A model generated the notes under the pieces. That model did not search any database, was not told the origin of the DNA, and saw only the letters and a list, made by a program, of their open reading frames with translations. From Krasilnikoviella flava (lineage in GTDB: Bacteria; Actinomycetota; Actinomycetes; Actinomycetales; Cellulomonadaceae), in NCBI RefSeq assembly GCF_900167525.1, contig NZ_FUZQ01000001.1:372001-436000 (forward strand): a stretch of 64,000 nt of DNA, in the 5' to 3' direction. The stretch's first letter is position 1; each line of letters begins with the position of its first letter. The position numbers and the translations under genes are program-made. Below, one piece after another: positions 15,592 through 24,340 of the stretch.

Positions 15592-16074
15592 GTGACCGAG
15601 AGCACCGTCACCTGGCTCACCCAGGAGGCTCACGACCGGCTGCAGGCCGAGCTGGAGCACCTCTCTGGCCCCGCCCGCACCGAGATCGCCGAGCGCATCG
15701 CCGCCGCCCGCGACGAGGGCGACCTCAAGGAGAACGGCGGCTACCACGCCGCCCGTGAGGAGCAGGCGAAGAACGAGGCCCGCATCCGCGAGCTCGCCGA
15801 GAAGCTGAGGCACGTGCAGGTCGGCACGCCCGCGGACGACGGCGTCGTCGAGGCCGGCATGGTCGTCACCGCCGTGGTCGCCGGGGACGAGATGACGTTC
15901 CTGCTCGGTTCCCGCGAGATCGCCGGCACCACCGACCTCGACGTGTACTCGCCGACGTCGCCGCTCGGCGCCGCGATCGACGGGCACCGCATCGGCGAGA
16001 AGGCGGCGTACACCGCGCCGAACGGTCGCGAGATCCCCGTCGAGATCCTCAAGGCCACGCCCTTCGCCGGCTGA
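15592..16074 (+). CDS. greA: Transcription elongation factor GreA
   Basis: Stimulates RNA polymerase to cleave backtracked transcripts. 160 aa. The N-terminal coiled coil (residues about 10-80) contains the tip acidic motif AARDEGDLKENGGYHAAREE, with the key Asp/Glu. The C-terminal FKBP-like domain ends in GREIPVEILKATPFAG. GTG start with AAAGGAG at 15578-15584. Single gene followed by a strong hairpin. Confidence 0.96.
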   Translation: MTESTVTWLTQEAHDRLQAELEHLSGPARTEIAERIAAARDEGDLKENGGYHAAREEQAKNEARIRELAEKLRHVQVGTPADDGVVEAGMVVTAVVAGDEMTFLLGSREIAGTTDLDVYSPTSPLGAAIDGHRIGEKAAYTAPNGREIPVEILKATPFAG

Positions 16075-16109
16075 CCTCTCCCGGGCGACGCCCGGACCCG
16101 ACGCATGCC

Positions 16110-16143
16110 GATGGGCGTGCCCGTCCCCACGGGCACGCCCATC
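16110..16143 (+). terminator. Hairpin terminator after greA
   Basis: GATGGGCGTGCCCGT (16110-16124), loop CCCC, and ACGGGCACGCCCATC (16129-16143): a perfect 15-bp stem 35 nt after the greA stop codon. No U-rich tail follows, as is common in GC-rich actinobacteria. Confidence 0.75.
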
Positions 16144-16203
16144 GTCGTCTCCAGGGTCCCCGCCCCCGTTCGTCTCACACTCCGAGACGAATGACGCTCC
16201 ATA

Positions 16204-16225
16204 GATCCGTCGATGATCCGTCGAT
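16204..16225. repeat. Tandem 11-bp direct repeat upstream of ectA
   Basis: GATCCGTCGAT occurs twice head to tail. Further ATGGTC and GGTCGAGG elements recur between 16225 and 16350. The region upstream of ectA (16144-16349) has no gene. It probably holds the osmotically controlled promoter, but no clear -10/-35 pair is seen. Confidence 0.4.
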
Positions 16226-16349
16226 GGTCATCGCGACCTTTCGGCGCGCTGGCAACGATCCTCGGCGCTCCCGGCACGGTCTGCTGGTCGAGGAATGGTC
16301 ATGGTCGAGGTGAACTTTCCCCCGCGATACGTCTATGGTCGATGGCGGT

Positions 16350-16973
16350 ATGGACACGACGGACCCCGCAACGACCAACCACCCGACCGACGACAGCTCG
16401 ACCGGCGCCCCGGGCACCACGGCGTCGCCCCGCACCGCGCAGCCCCTCGCAGGCCTCACGGTCCGCCCGCCGACGACCGCGGACGGTGCCGCGATGTGGC
16501 GCCTGGCGCGCGACTCGGGCTCGCTCGACCTCAACTCCTCCTACGCGTACCTGCTGCTGGCGGACCACTTCGCCGCGACCTGCCGCCTCGCCTTCCTGGG
16601 CGACGGCTCCGCGGGGGACGGCGCCGAGGGCACGCCCGTGGGCTTCCTGTCCGCGTACCGGCTGCCTGCCGACCCCGCCACGCTGTTCGTGTGGCAGGTC
16701 GCCGTCGACCCGCGGGCCCGCGGCCGGCGCGTCGCGGGGCGGCTGCTGGACGCCGTCGTCGACGCGGCGGCGGACGACGGCGGGCCCCCCGTGACCCGGT
16801 TGCACACCACCGTGACCACCGACAACACGTCGTCGCGTCGCGTGTTCGCGCGCTGGGCCGCCGAGCGCGGCGCGACGCTCCGCGAGACCTCGGGCTACGA
16901 GGCCGCCCACTTCCCGGACGGCCACGAGGCCGAGCCGCTGCTGGTGATCGAGGGCATCCGCCCTCCTCGTTGA
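16350..16973 (+). CDS. ectA: L-2,4-diaminobutyrate N-acetyltransferase EctA
   Basis: Acetylates diaminobutyrate, the second step of ectoine synthesis. 207 aa from the ATG at 16350; an ATG at 16335 would add five residues. GNAT fold: [37 protein letters not shown], split over the N-terminal helices, then the acetyl-CoA loop [12 protein letters not shown] and the EctA-typical [14 protein letters not shown]. The first ~40 residues are a Thr/Pro-rich extension. No strong ribosome site precedes either ATG. First gene of ectABC. Confidence 0.93.
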   Translation: MDTTDPATTNHPTDDSSTGAPGTTASPRTAQPLAGLTVRPPTTADGAAMWRLARDSGSLDLNSSYAYLLLADHFAATCRLAFLGDGSAGDGAEGTPVGFLSAYRLPADPATLFVWQVAVDPRARGRRVAGRLLDAVVDAAADDGGPPVTRLHTTVTTDNTSSRRVFARWAAERGATLRETSGYEAAHFPDGHEAEPLLVIEGIRPPR

Positions 16974-17092
16974 CGGGGTCCACGACCAGGTCCAGCACAG
17001 ACCACGGGTTGCGCCGGTTCGGCGCGCAGGTGACGACGCAGCCCACCCACCACGACTCGCACCGGCGCGCACCACCTCAAGGAGTGTCCTTC

Positions 17093-18391
17093 GTGACAAC
17101 CCCGACCGTCCCCACCACCGAGGCGTCCGCCGCCGGCGACCCGCTGGGCTTCACCGCCCTCGAGTCGGAGGTTCGCAGCTACTCGCGCTCCTGGCCCGTC
17201 GTGTTCGACCGGGCCACCGGGGCGACGGTGCACGCCGAGGACGGCACCGAGTACCTCGACTTCTTCGCCGGCGCCGGCACGCTGAACTACGGCCACAACA
17301 ACCCGCTGCTGAAGCAGGTGCTGCTGGACTACCTGACGGACGACCGCATGGTGCACACGCTCGACATGTTCACCTCGGCGCGGCGCGAGTTCCTCGAGAC
17401 GTTCAGCGAGGTGATCCTGCGCCCCCGCGGCCTGGACCACAAGGTCGTGTTCCCCGGCCCGGGCGGCGCCAACGCGGTGGAGGCGGCGCTGAAGCTCGCG
17501 CGCAAGGTGACGGGCCGCGAGTCGGTCATCAACTTCACCAACGCCTTCCACGGCATGACGCTGGGCGCGCTGTCCGTGACGGGCAACTCCATGAAGCGCG
17601 GGGGCGCCGGGATCCCCCTGGTGCACGCCACCCCCATGCCGTACGACGACTACTTCGACGGCGACGTGCCCGACTTCGTGTACCTCGAGCGCCTGCTCGA
17701 CGACAGCGGCTCGGGCCTCAACGCGCCGGCCGCCGTCATCGTCGAGACGGTGCAGGGCGAGGGCGGCATCAACGCCGCGCGCGCCGAGTGGCTGCGCGGG
17801 CTGGCCGACCTCTGCAAGCGGCACGACATCCTGCTGATCCTCGACGACATCCAGATGGGCTGCGGCCGCACGGGCGCGTTCTTCTCGTTCGAGGAGGCCG
17901 GCATCGTGCCGGACATCATCTGCCTCTCGAAGTCGATCTCCGGCTACGGCCTGCCGATGGCGCTCACCCTGGTGCGCCCCGAGCTGGACATCTGGGAGCC
18001 GGGCGAGCACAACGGCACGTTCCGCGGCTTCGCGCCCGCGTTCGCGACGGCGTCGGAGGCGATCCGCACCTACTGGTCGGACGACACCCTCGAGCGCTCC
18101 ACGATCGACAAGGGCGCGCTGGTCGAGGCGCACTTCAACTCCCTGGTCGCCCGGTACGGCGACGATGTGCTGGTGGCCAAGGGCCGCGGCCTCGCGCGCG
18201 GCCTGCAGACGCCGGACGGCGAGACCGCCACCCGCATCTGCGACGAGGCGTTCTCGCGCGGGCTGCTCATGGAGACCTCGGGCCCCAACGGGGAGGTCGT
18301 CAAGCTGCTGCCGCCGCTGACCATCACGTACGACGAGCTGCAGCGCGGCCTGAAGATCATCAGCGAGTCGGTCGCCGCCGTCCTGGACTGA
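17093..18391 (+). CDS. ectB: L-2,4-diaminobutyrate:2-oxoglutarate transaminase EctB
   Basis: PLP enzyme converting aspartate-semialdehyde to diaminobutyrate with glutamate, the first step of ectoine synthesis. 432 aa, normal length. Class-III aminotransferase signatures: [67 protein letters not shown], and the PLP lysine in [17 protein letters not shown] start at 17093 with AAGGAG at 17079-17084. The 119-nt gap after ectA is unusually large for this operon and could hold an internal promoter, but none is evident. Confidence 0.95.
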   Translation: MTTPTVPTTEASAAGDPLGFTALESEVRSYSRSWPVVFDRATGATVHAEDGTEYLDFFAGAGTLNYGHNNPLLKQVLLDYLTDDRMVHTLDMFTSARREFLETFSEVILRPRGLDHKVVFPGPGGANAVEAALKLARKVTGRESVINFTNAFHGMTLGALSVTGNSMKRGGAGIPLVHATPMPYDDYFDGDVPDFVYLERLLDDSGSGLNAPAAVIVETVQGEGGINAARAEWLRGLADLCKRHDILLILDDIQMGCGRTGAFFSFEEAGIVPDIICLSKSISGYGLPMALTLVRPELDIWEPGEHNGTFRGFAPAFATASEAIRTYWSDDTLERSTIDKGALVEAHFNSLVARYGDDVLVAKGRGLARGLQTPDGETATRICDEAFSRGLLMETSGPNGEVVKLLPPLTITYDELQRGLKIISESVAAVLD

Positions 18392-18441
18392 CACCCCGCC
18401 CCGTCCACCCCACCGCACCCGAACCACCGGAGGTACCACCC

Positions 18442-18858
18442 ATGCTCGTGCGCACGCTCGACGAGATCACCGACACCGACGCCGACGTCAAGAGCGAGAA
18501 CTGGCGCTCGAAGCGCATCATCCTGGCGAAGGAGGGCGTGGGCTTCTCCGTGCACGAGACCACCCTGTACGCCGGCACCGAGAGCTTCTTCTGGTACGCC
18601 AACCACATCGAGGCCGTCTTCATCACGTCCGGCGAGGGCGAGATCGAGGACCTCGGCACCGGCGAGGTGCACCAGCTGAAGCCGGGCTCGCTGTACCTGC
18701 TCAACGACCACGACAAGCACAAGGTGCGCCCGCGCACCGACATCACGTGCGTGTGCGTGTTCAACCCGCCGGTCACGGGTCGCGAGGTGCACGACGAGAA
18801 CGGCGTCTACCCGCTCGTCACCGAGCCGACCGCCGAGCCGGAGCCCGCCGCGGTCTGA
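18442..18858 (+). CDS. ectC: L-ectoine synthase EctC
   Basis: Cyclises N-gamma-acetyl-diaminobutyrate to ectoine. 138 aa cupin. Typical segments: [53 protein letters not shown] and [21 protein letters not shown] at 18429-18433 precedes the ATG. Last gene of the operon. No ectD hydroxylase follows, so the product seems to be ectoine and not hydroxyectoine unless ectD lies elsewhere. An inverted repeat after the gene probably ends the transcript. Confidence 0.96.
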   Translation: MLVRTLDEITDTDADVKSENWRSKRIILAKEGVGFSVHETTLYAGTESFFWYANHIEAVFITSGEGEIEDLGTGEVHQLKPGSLYLLNDHDKHKVRPRTDITCVCVFNPPVTGREVHDENGVYPLVTEPTAEPEPAAV

Positions 18859-18872
18859 TCGACGACCCCGCC

Positions 18873-18918
18873 GGTCGCGCCTGTCGAGACCCGGGACGAG
18901 GTCTCGACAGGCTCGACC
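18873..18918. repeat. Dispersed inverted repeat, copy 3 (19-bp arms)
   Basis: Left arm 18873-18891 GGTCGCGCCTGTCGAGACC pairs with 18900-18918 GGTCTCGACAGGCTCGACC (one mismatch), loop of 8 nt. The right arm is identical to that of copy 1 (791-809). It lies between convergent ectC and the sigma-factor gene and is a likely bidirectional terminator. Confidence 0.8.
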
Positions 18919-18936
18919 ACCGGGTCCGGCCCCGCC

Positions 18937-20262
18937 TCAGCCCGCGTCCGGGGCGGAGGCGCCGCCCAGGGCGGCGAGGCGGGAGCGCAGCAGCCGGCGG
19001 TCGCCCTCGCGGTCGACCTGGTCGAGGGCGCGCCGCAGCTCGACGACGGCGTCGGCGGGCCGCCCCGCGCGGGTCAGCAGGTCGGCGCGCAGCGCCGGGA
19101 GCAGGTGGTAGCTCGCCAGCGCCGGGTCCCGGGCGACGGCGTCGACGGCGGACAGCCCGGCCTCGACCCCGTGCACCTCGGCCACCGCGACCGCGCGGTT
19201 GAGCGCGACGACGGGCGTGGGCGTCATCTCGAACAGCACGTCGTAGAGGGCCAGCACCTCGGCCCAGTCCGTCTCCCCCGCCGTCGCGGCCCGGCAGTGC
19301 AGCGCCGCGATCGCCGCCTGCACCTGATAGGGCCCCGGACGACGCACCGCGAGCGCGCCGTCGAGCACCGACAGCCCCTCGGTGATCTCGTCGCGGCGCC
19401 AGCGGGCGCGGTCCTGCTCCGCGAGGGTCCGCGAGACACCGTCGGACCCGGTCCGCGCACCGCGGCGCGCGTGCTGCAGCAGCAGGAGCGCGAGCAGGCC
19501 GCGGGCCTCGGGCTCGTCCGGCAGGAGCCGGGCGACGAGCCGCGCCAGGCGCACGGCGTCGCCCGCGAGCGCCCGGCGCTCGGCGCACCCCTCGACGTCG
19601 TCCGCGGGCTCCGCCCACGCGTCGTACCCCTCGGTGAACAGGACGTAGAGCACGGCGAGCACCGACGACGTGCGCTCGGGCCGCTGCGCGGGGGGCGGCA
19701 CCCGGAACGCGATGCCCGTGGCCCGGATGCGGCGCTTGGCCCGCACGAGGCGCTGCGACATCGTCGCCTCCGGGACGAGGAAGGCCCGCGCCACCTGCGC
19801 CGTCGTCATGCCGGTCAGAGAGCGCAGGGTCAGCGTCACGCGCCCGTCGAGCGGCAGGGCGGGGTGGCAGCACGTGAACAGCAGGCGCAGCAGGTCGCCG
19901 TCCGGGTCGTCGGGAGTCCAGGCCTCGTCGTCCAGACCGCGCTCGACCTCGTCGTGCACCGCGTCGGGCGCCCTGCCGGGCCCGTCGACGCGCTCGCCCC
20001 GCCGTGCCGCGGCCTCGCTCTTGTCCGCCTCGACCCGGCGACGGCGCAGCACGTCGAGCGCGTGCCGGCGCGCCGTCGTCGTGAGCCACGCGCCCGGCCG
20101 CTCGGGGACGCCGTCGCGCCCCCACGTGCGCAGCGCCGTCGCGAACGCCTCCTGCGCGGACTCCTCGGCCAGGTCGAGGTCCCCCGTGGAGCGCACGACC
20201 GCGCCGAGGACGCGCCCCCACTCGCTGCGGAACGCGTCCTCGACGGCGGCGGACGGGGTCAC
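18937..20262 (-). CDS. ECF42-type RNA polymerase sigma factor with C-terminal TPR-like domain
   Basis: 441 aa. Sigma-70 region 2 at residues about 8-75 (DLAEESAQEAFATALRTW) and region 4 at about 130-185 (LTGMTTAQVARAFLVPEATMSQRLVRAKRRIR), then a roughly 240-residue alpha-helical TPR-like extension (FTEGYDA, LNRAVAVAEVHG) typical of ECF42. Such sigma factors are encoded with DGPF/YCII proteins, exactly as here: GTGA overlap with the gene upstream. No anti-sigma factor is present. Activity is thought to be governed by the C-terminal domain. A second, diverged module lies at 48278-50016. Confidence 0.9.
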   Translation of the reverse strand: MTPSAAVEDAFRSEWGRVLGAVVRSTGDLDLAEESAQEAFATALRTWGRDGVPERPGAWLTTTARRHALDVLRRRRVEADKSEAAARRGERVDGPGRAPDAVHDEVERGLDDEAWTPDDPDGDLLRLLFTCCHPALPLDGRVTLTLRSLTGMTTAQVARAFLVPEATMSQRLVRAKRRIRATGIAFRVPPPAQRPERTSSVLAVLYVLFTEGYDAWAEPADDVEGCAERRALAGDAVRLARLVARLLPDEPEARGLLALLLLQHARRGARTGSDGVSRTLAEQDRARWRRDEITEGLSVLDGALAVRRPGPYQVQAAIAALHCRAATAGETDWAEVLALYDVLFEMTPTPVVALNRAVAVAEVHGVEAGLSAVDAVARDPALASYHLLPALRADLLTRAGRPADAVVELRRALDQVDREGDRRLLRSRLAALGGASAPDAG

Positions 20263-20603
20263 TCCGGCCCGACCCCGTCCGTCGGCCAGAACGGGTGCAC
20301 CTCCACCGTGCCCCCGCCCCAGGCGCCGGGGTGCTCGGCCGCGATCGCGAGCGCGGCGTCGAGGTCGGGCGCCTCGATCAGGTCGAAGCCCCCGATGACC
20401 TCCTTCGACTCGGTGAACGGCCCGTCCGTGACCAGGGTGCTTCCGTCGCGCACCCGGACGCGCCGCACGTCGGCGGCCGGCCGCAGCCGCTCCCCCAGCA
20501 CGCGGGAGCCGTCGGCGTCGTGCCGGCGCACCCAGTCGACGATGTCGGCGTCCGGCCCGCGGTCGGGCACGTCGGGCTCGATCACCAGCAGCAGGTACCG
20601 CAT
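20259..20603 (-). CDS. DGPF-domain (YCII-related) protein, sigma-factor partner
   Basis: 114 aa. MRYLLLVIEPD starts a dimeric alpha/beta-barrel of the YCII type. The signature LVTDGPFTESKEVIGGFDLIE contains the Asp-Gly-Pro-Phe motif. It overlaps the preceding paralogue by TGATG and the following sigma gene by GTGA, so all three are probably translated in a coupled fashion. Biochemical role unknown. Confidence 0.87.
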   Translation of the reverse strand: MRYLLLVIEPDVPDRGPDADIVDWVRRHDADGSRVLGERLRPAADVRRVRVRDGSTLVTDGPFTESKEVIGGFDLIEAPDLDAALAIAAEHPGAWGGGTVEVHPFWPTDGVGPE

Positions 20604-20977
20604 CACGCCCGCCCCCCGTCGGAGGCGTCGTCGAGGCCCAGCGGCCAGAACGGCCGCAGCTCGATGGCGCCCGCGTGGGCCATGGGGTGCTCGCCGGCGA
20701 TCGTGATCGCCGTGTCGAGGTCCGGGGCGTCGATGACGTCGAAGCCGCCGACCGCCTCCTTCGTCTCGGAGAACGGGCCGTCGGTGACGAGCGTGCGCCC
20801 GCCCCGCACCCGCACCCCGACCGCGTCGGCGGGCGGCCGGAGCCGGTCCCCCAGCACGGCGGTCCCGCTGCCGTAGTACTTCTCGACCCATCCCTCGATG
20901 GGCGGCGCGCCCGCGGCGTCCCCGGGCCGCAGCTCCGGGTCCTCGGGGGTGGACAGCACCAGCATCAGGTAGCGCAC
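20603..20977 (-). CDS. DGPF-domain (YCII-related) protein, first gene of ECF42 operon
   Basis: 124 aa paralogue of the next gene: MRYLMLVLSTPED, LVTDGPFSETKEAVGGFDVID, and HPMAHAGAIELRPFWPL at the C-terminus. GTG start with AAGGAG 6 nt upstream. The promoter should lie in the 20978-21088 gap, where I see no clear hexamers. The products may form a heterodimer, but this is inference. Confidence 0.87.
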   Translation of the reverse strand: MRYLMLVLSTPEDPELRPGDAAGAPPIEGWVEKYYGSGTAVLGDRLRPPADAVGVRVRGGRTLVTDGPFSETKEAVGGFDVIDAPDLDTAITIAGEHPMAHAGAIELRPFWPLGLDDASDGGRA

Positions 20978-21088
20978 GACGTTCTCCTTCGGGTCGGATC
21001 CTCATCCTGCACGGCCCTGGTGGCCGTGTACATGAGGACGACGAACGGGAGCGCCCCCGACCGACACCCGGGGAGAAACTCGTACGGG

Positions 21089-21976
21089 CTACTTGATCCC
21101 CGTGCTCGCGATGCCCTGCACGAAGGTGCGCTGGAAGACGAGGAACACCACGAGCAACGGCACGACGGCCACCGTGGCGACGGCCATCACCGCTCCCCAG
21201 GGCGAGCTGAACGCGGGGTTGGACGTCAGGGTGGACAGCCCCACCGGCACGGTGAGGCTCTCGTTGCCCTGCAGCACCACCAGGGGCCACAGGAAGTCGT
21301 TCCAGCGGTTCATGAACCCGAGGATCACGAGCACCCCGACCAGCGGCCCGCAGGACGGCAGCACCACCCGGAAGAAGGTGCGCAGCTCCCCCGCGCCGTC
21401 GAGCCGCGCGGCCTCGATGAGCGCGTCGGGCACGCCGAGCATGAACTGGCGCGCGATGAAGATCCCGACGACGTCGAACAGGGTCGGCAGGATGACGGCC
21501 CAGGGCGAGTCGACCAGTCCCAGGCGCGCGACAACGAGGAACGCCGGGACGAGCGTCACCTGGATCGGGATCATGATCGTCACGAGGAACAGGGCGTACA
21601 GCAGGCCGCGGCCGCGGAAGCGGTACTTCGCGAGCGCGTAGCCGGCGCCGAGCGAGACGCACACGGACAGCGCCGTGCCGACCGTGGCGACGAGGAACGA
21701 GTTGCCCAGCCAGTGCCAGACCGGCTGCGTCGCGAAGACCTCGGTGAAGTTGCCGGTGGTCGGCGCGTCGGGCCACAGGTAGAACTCGCTGCTCTGCGAC
21801 TGCCCGCCCGGGGTGAGGGCCGAGACGACCATCCAGTACAGCGGGAAGACGACGAGGATCGCGACGGCGGTGAGACCCGCCGTGAGCAGCCACCGGCGGC
21901 GGTGCGACCGGCGCTCGCGGGGCGAGCGGCCCGCCCGTACCGGGACGGGGCGCGCGGGGAGGACGGTGGTGGTCAC
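21089..21976 (-). CDS. Carbohydrate ABC transporter permease (MalG type)
   Basis: Inner-membrane subunit of a CUT1 sugar importer. 295 aa, six predicted helices. The EAA loop facing the ATPase is visible as IEAARLDGAGELRTFFRVVLP, and the C-terminus QRTFVQGIASTGIK is typical of MalG-like subunits. The GTG start overlaps the stop of the MalF-type gene (GTGA). No ATPase gene is present in the cluster, so a shared MsiK-like ATPase encoded elsewhere probably powers it. Confidence 0.92.
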   Translation of the reverse strand: MTTTVLPARPVPVRAGRSPRERRSHRRRWLLTAGLTAVAILVVFPLYWMVVSALTPGGQSQSSEFYLWPDAPTTGNFTEVFATQPVWHWLGNSFLVATVGTALSVCVSLGAGYALAKYRFRGRGLLYALFLVTIMIPIQVTLVPAFLVVARLGLVDSPWAVILPTLFDVVGIFIARQFMLGVPDALIEAARLDGAGELRTFFRVVLPSCGPLVGVLVILGFMNRWNDFLWPLVVLQGNESLTVPVGLSTLTSNPAFSSPWGAVMAVATVAVVPLLVVFLVFQRTFVQGIASTGIK

Positions 21977-22944
21977 AGGAGCTCCTCGGCTTTCTTCGTC
22001 GCCCGCTGCCGCAGCAGCGTGAAGACCAGCAGGATCAGGACGAGCAGCAGGCCGAGCGCGGCCGCGTAACCCATGCGGGCGTCGGCGAACGCGGACCGGA
22101 ACACGTACTGGATGAGGACGGTCGTGGAGAAGCCGGGGCCGCCGCCGGTCATCACGTAGATGACGTCGAAGGCCTGCAGCGAGAACACGACGTTGAGGAT
22201 GAGCAGGATCGACGTCGTCGGTGCCAGCATCGGCACGGTCAGCCGCCGGAACCGCTGCCAGCGGCTCGCGCCGTCGATCGCGGCGGCCTCGCGCAGCTCG
22301 GACGGGATCGACTGCAGCGCCCCGAGATAGATCACCATGCAGAAGCCGATGCGGGTCCACACGACGACGAGCACCAGCGTCACCATCGCGGTCCGCGGCG
22401 ACGTCAGCCAGGGCAGCCCCTCGAGACCGACCGACCGCAGCGCGTTGTTCGCGACGCCGTAGTCCGGGTTGAAGATCCACGACATGATCACGCCGACCAC
22501 GACGCCGGCCGCGACCATCGGCACGAAGAACAGCGCGCGCAGCAGGCCCCGACCCGGCAACGGCCGGTTGAGCGCGACGGCGAGCGCGAGACCGATCGCC
22601 ATCGCGGTGGGCACGGTGCCGACGGTGAAGACCAGCGTGTTGAGCAGGGCGGTGCGCAGCAGCGGGTCGGACAGCATGGTCCGGTAGTTGTCGGCGCCGA
22701 CCCACTGCCCGTCGCCGAGGGTCGCGGTGTCCTGGAAGGACAGTGCGACGGCGATGACGATCGGGACCAGCGAGAACGCGAGGAACAGCAGGCCCGCGGG
22801 GCCGACGAAGAGGTAGGGCGCCCAGCGGCCACGACGGCGGCCCGCGGGCCCGCCCGTCCTGGACGCCGCGCGCGCGACGTCCGCCGCCGGGGTGGCGGCC
22901 GTCGGCGCCTCCGGGGCCGTGAGGGTCTCACCGTGTGGTGACAC
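21973..22944 (-). CDS. Carbohydrate ABC transporter permease (MalF type)
   Basis: 323 aa, six helices after a 35-residue cytoplasmic tail. The EAA loop reads LREAAAIDGASRWQRFRRLT. GTG start at 22944, which overlaps the 3' end of the solute-binding protein gene by 17 nt. Partner of the MalG-type subunit downstream. Confidence 0.92.
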   Translation of the reverse strand: MSPHGETLTAPEAPTAATPAADVARAASRTGGPAGRRRGRWAPYLFVGPAGLLFLAFSLVPIVIAVALSFQDTATLGDGQWVGADNYRTMLSDPLLRTALLNTLVFTVGTVPTAMAIGLALAVALNRPLPGRGLLRALFFVPMVAAGVVVGVIMSWIFNPDYGVANNALRSVGLEGLPWLTSPRTAMVTLVLVVVWTRIGFCMVIYLGALQSIPSELREAAAIDGASRWQRFRRLTVPMLAPTTSILLILNVVFSLQAFDVIYVMTGGGPGFSTTVLIQYVFRSAFADARMGYAAALGLLLVLILLVFTLLRQRATKKAEELL

Positions 22945-24241
22945 TGCGCATCGCCTCCGTCATCTGGGCGCCGCACTCGGCGGGCGTGAGCTCGCCGAGG
23001 AAGCACAGGTCGAGGTAGTCCGCGAAGACCGAGTTGAGCGAGCTGAAGTACGGCCCCGACTGGGCCCGCACCATGGACAGCGGGATGGTCGCGGCCTGGT
23101 CGATGAACTGCTGCATCGTGGCCTCGTGCCGCTCGTAGCCGATGTCTGCCGCATCGAGCGAGGACCGCGCGGGCAGCCAGTTGCCGCGGCGGCAGAACTC
23201 GGCGACGTTCGTCCGGCTGGTGAGGAACGCGACGAGCTCCGCCGCCAGCTCGGGGTGCTTGCTGGACCTGGTCACGGCCAGGGCGTTGCCGCCCAGGTCG
23301 GACGCCTCGCCGCCGTTGCGGATCATGTACGTGGTGCCCCACTCGTCGGGCCGGGCCTCGTCGAGGGCCGCGATCGCCTCAGGGTTGTCCAGGAGCAGCC
23401 CGGTCTGGCCCGTGGTGAAGAGGTCGCGGCCGACGGCGCCGCCGCCGGACTTGCTCATGTTCGCCGGCGAGACGAGCCCGTCGGCGTACCAGCGCCGGCC
23501 GAAGTCCAGGGCCCCGACGGCGGCGTCGGTGTCCATGCTCGGCGTCTCGCCGTCCTCGCCGAGGAAAGCGCCGCCGTTCTGGTAGACGACGGGCATCCAC
23601 CGGTACGCCGTCTCGGGGCCGCTCCAGCCGTAGCCGAAGCCGTACCGGCCGGTGATCTTCTGCGCCTCGCCCGCGATCTCGAGGAACTCGTCCCACTGCC
23701 ATGCCTCGTCGAGGCTCTGCGGCACGTCGACGCCGATCTGCTCGATCACCCGCTTGTCGTAGTAGGTGATGAAGTTGTCGGTGTGCTGGAAGACGCCGAA
23801 CAGGCCGTCGGCCTTGGCGCCGATGGCCCAGAACGGCTTCGACCAGTCGTCCTGGTAGTCGGCGGGCACCGCCCCGGTGAGGTCCACGAGGCTGCCGTTG
23901 GCGGCGTAGCGACCGATCTGCTGCGGGGTGATGCGGATGATGTCGGGCGCGAGGTCCGCCGCCAGGCGCGTGATGAACCACTGGTGGAACTGCCCGGTCG
24001 TGACCTCCACCGCGACGCTGGTGCCGGGGTGGGCGGCCACGAACTCGTCGGCGAGCGCCTGGTAGGACTCCAGGTCCAGCGGGATGTTCCACGAGGACAG
24101 CCGCAGGTGCTTCGTGCCGGTCGGGGCGCCGGAGCAGGCCGCGAGCGCCCCGGCCACGCTGATCCCGGCGACCGCCAGGAAGCTCCGGCGGGACAGCCGG
24201 CGCGCGGCCGGTCGCCTGCCAGGGACCACAGGGGTCGGCAT
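22928..24241 (-). CDS. Sugar-binding lipoprotein of ABC importer
   Basis: 437 aa extracellular solute-binding protein family 1. The signal peptide has a twin-arginine motif (LSRRSFLAV, residues 17-25) and a lipobox LAAC with Cys36, so export is probably by Tat followed by lipid anchoring. Binding-domain segments include GVFQHTDNFITYYDKRVI and NAGG-like NGGAFLGEDGE. It is 98 nt downstream of the GH4 glycosidase gene on the same strand. The likely ligand is an alpha-galactoside or related oligosaccharide, inferred from that neighbour. Confidence 0.9.
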   Translation of the reverse strand: MPTPVVPGRRPAARRLSRRSFLAVAGISVAGALAACSGAPTGTKHLRLSSWNIPLDLESYQALADEFVAAHPGTSVAVEVTTGQFHQWFITRLAADLAPDIIRITPQQIGRYAANGSLVDLTGAVPADYQDDWSKPFWAIGAKADGLFGVFQHTDNFITYYDKRVIEQIGVDVPQSLDEAWQWDEFLEIAGEAQKITGRYGFGYGWSGPETAYRWMPVVYQNGGAFLGEDGETPSMDTDAAVGALDFGRRWYADGLVSPANMSKSGGGAVGRDLFTTGQTGLLLDNPEAIAALDEARPDEWGTTYMIRNGGEASDLGGNALAVTRSSKHPELAAELVAFLTSRTNVAEFCRRGNWLPARSSLDAADIGYERHEATMQQFIDQAATIPLSMVRAQSGPYFSSLNSVFADYLDLCFLGELTPAECGAQMTEAMRSVTTR

Positions 24242-24340
24242 GTCGTCTCCTCTTCGTCGAGGGTGGGCCGAGGGTCCGTCGAGACGGGCGGCCCCCGGGT
24301 GGCGGCGCCCCGGGCGTCGTCGCCCGGGGCACCGGTGAGC

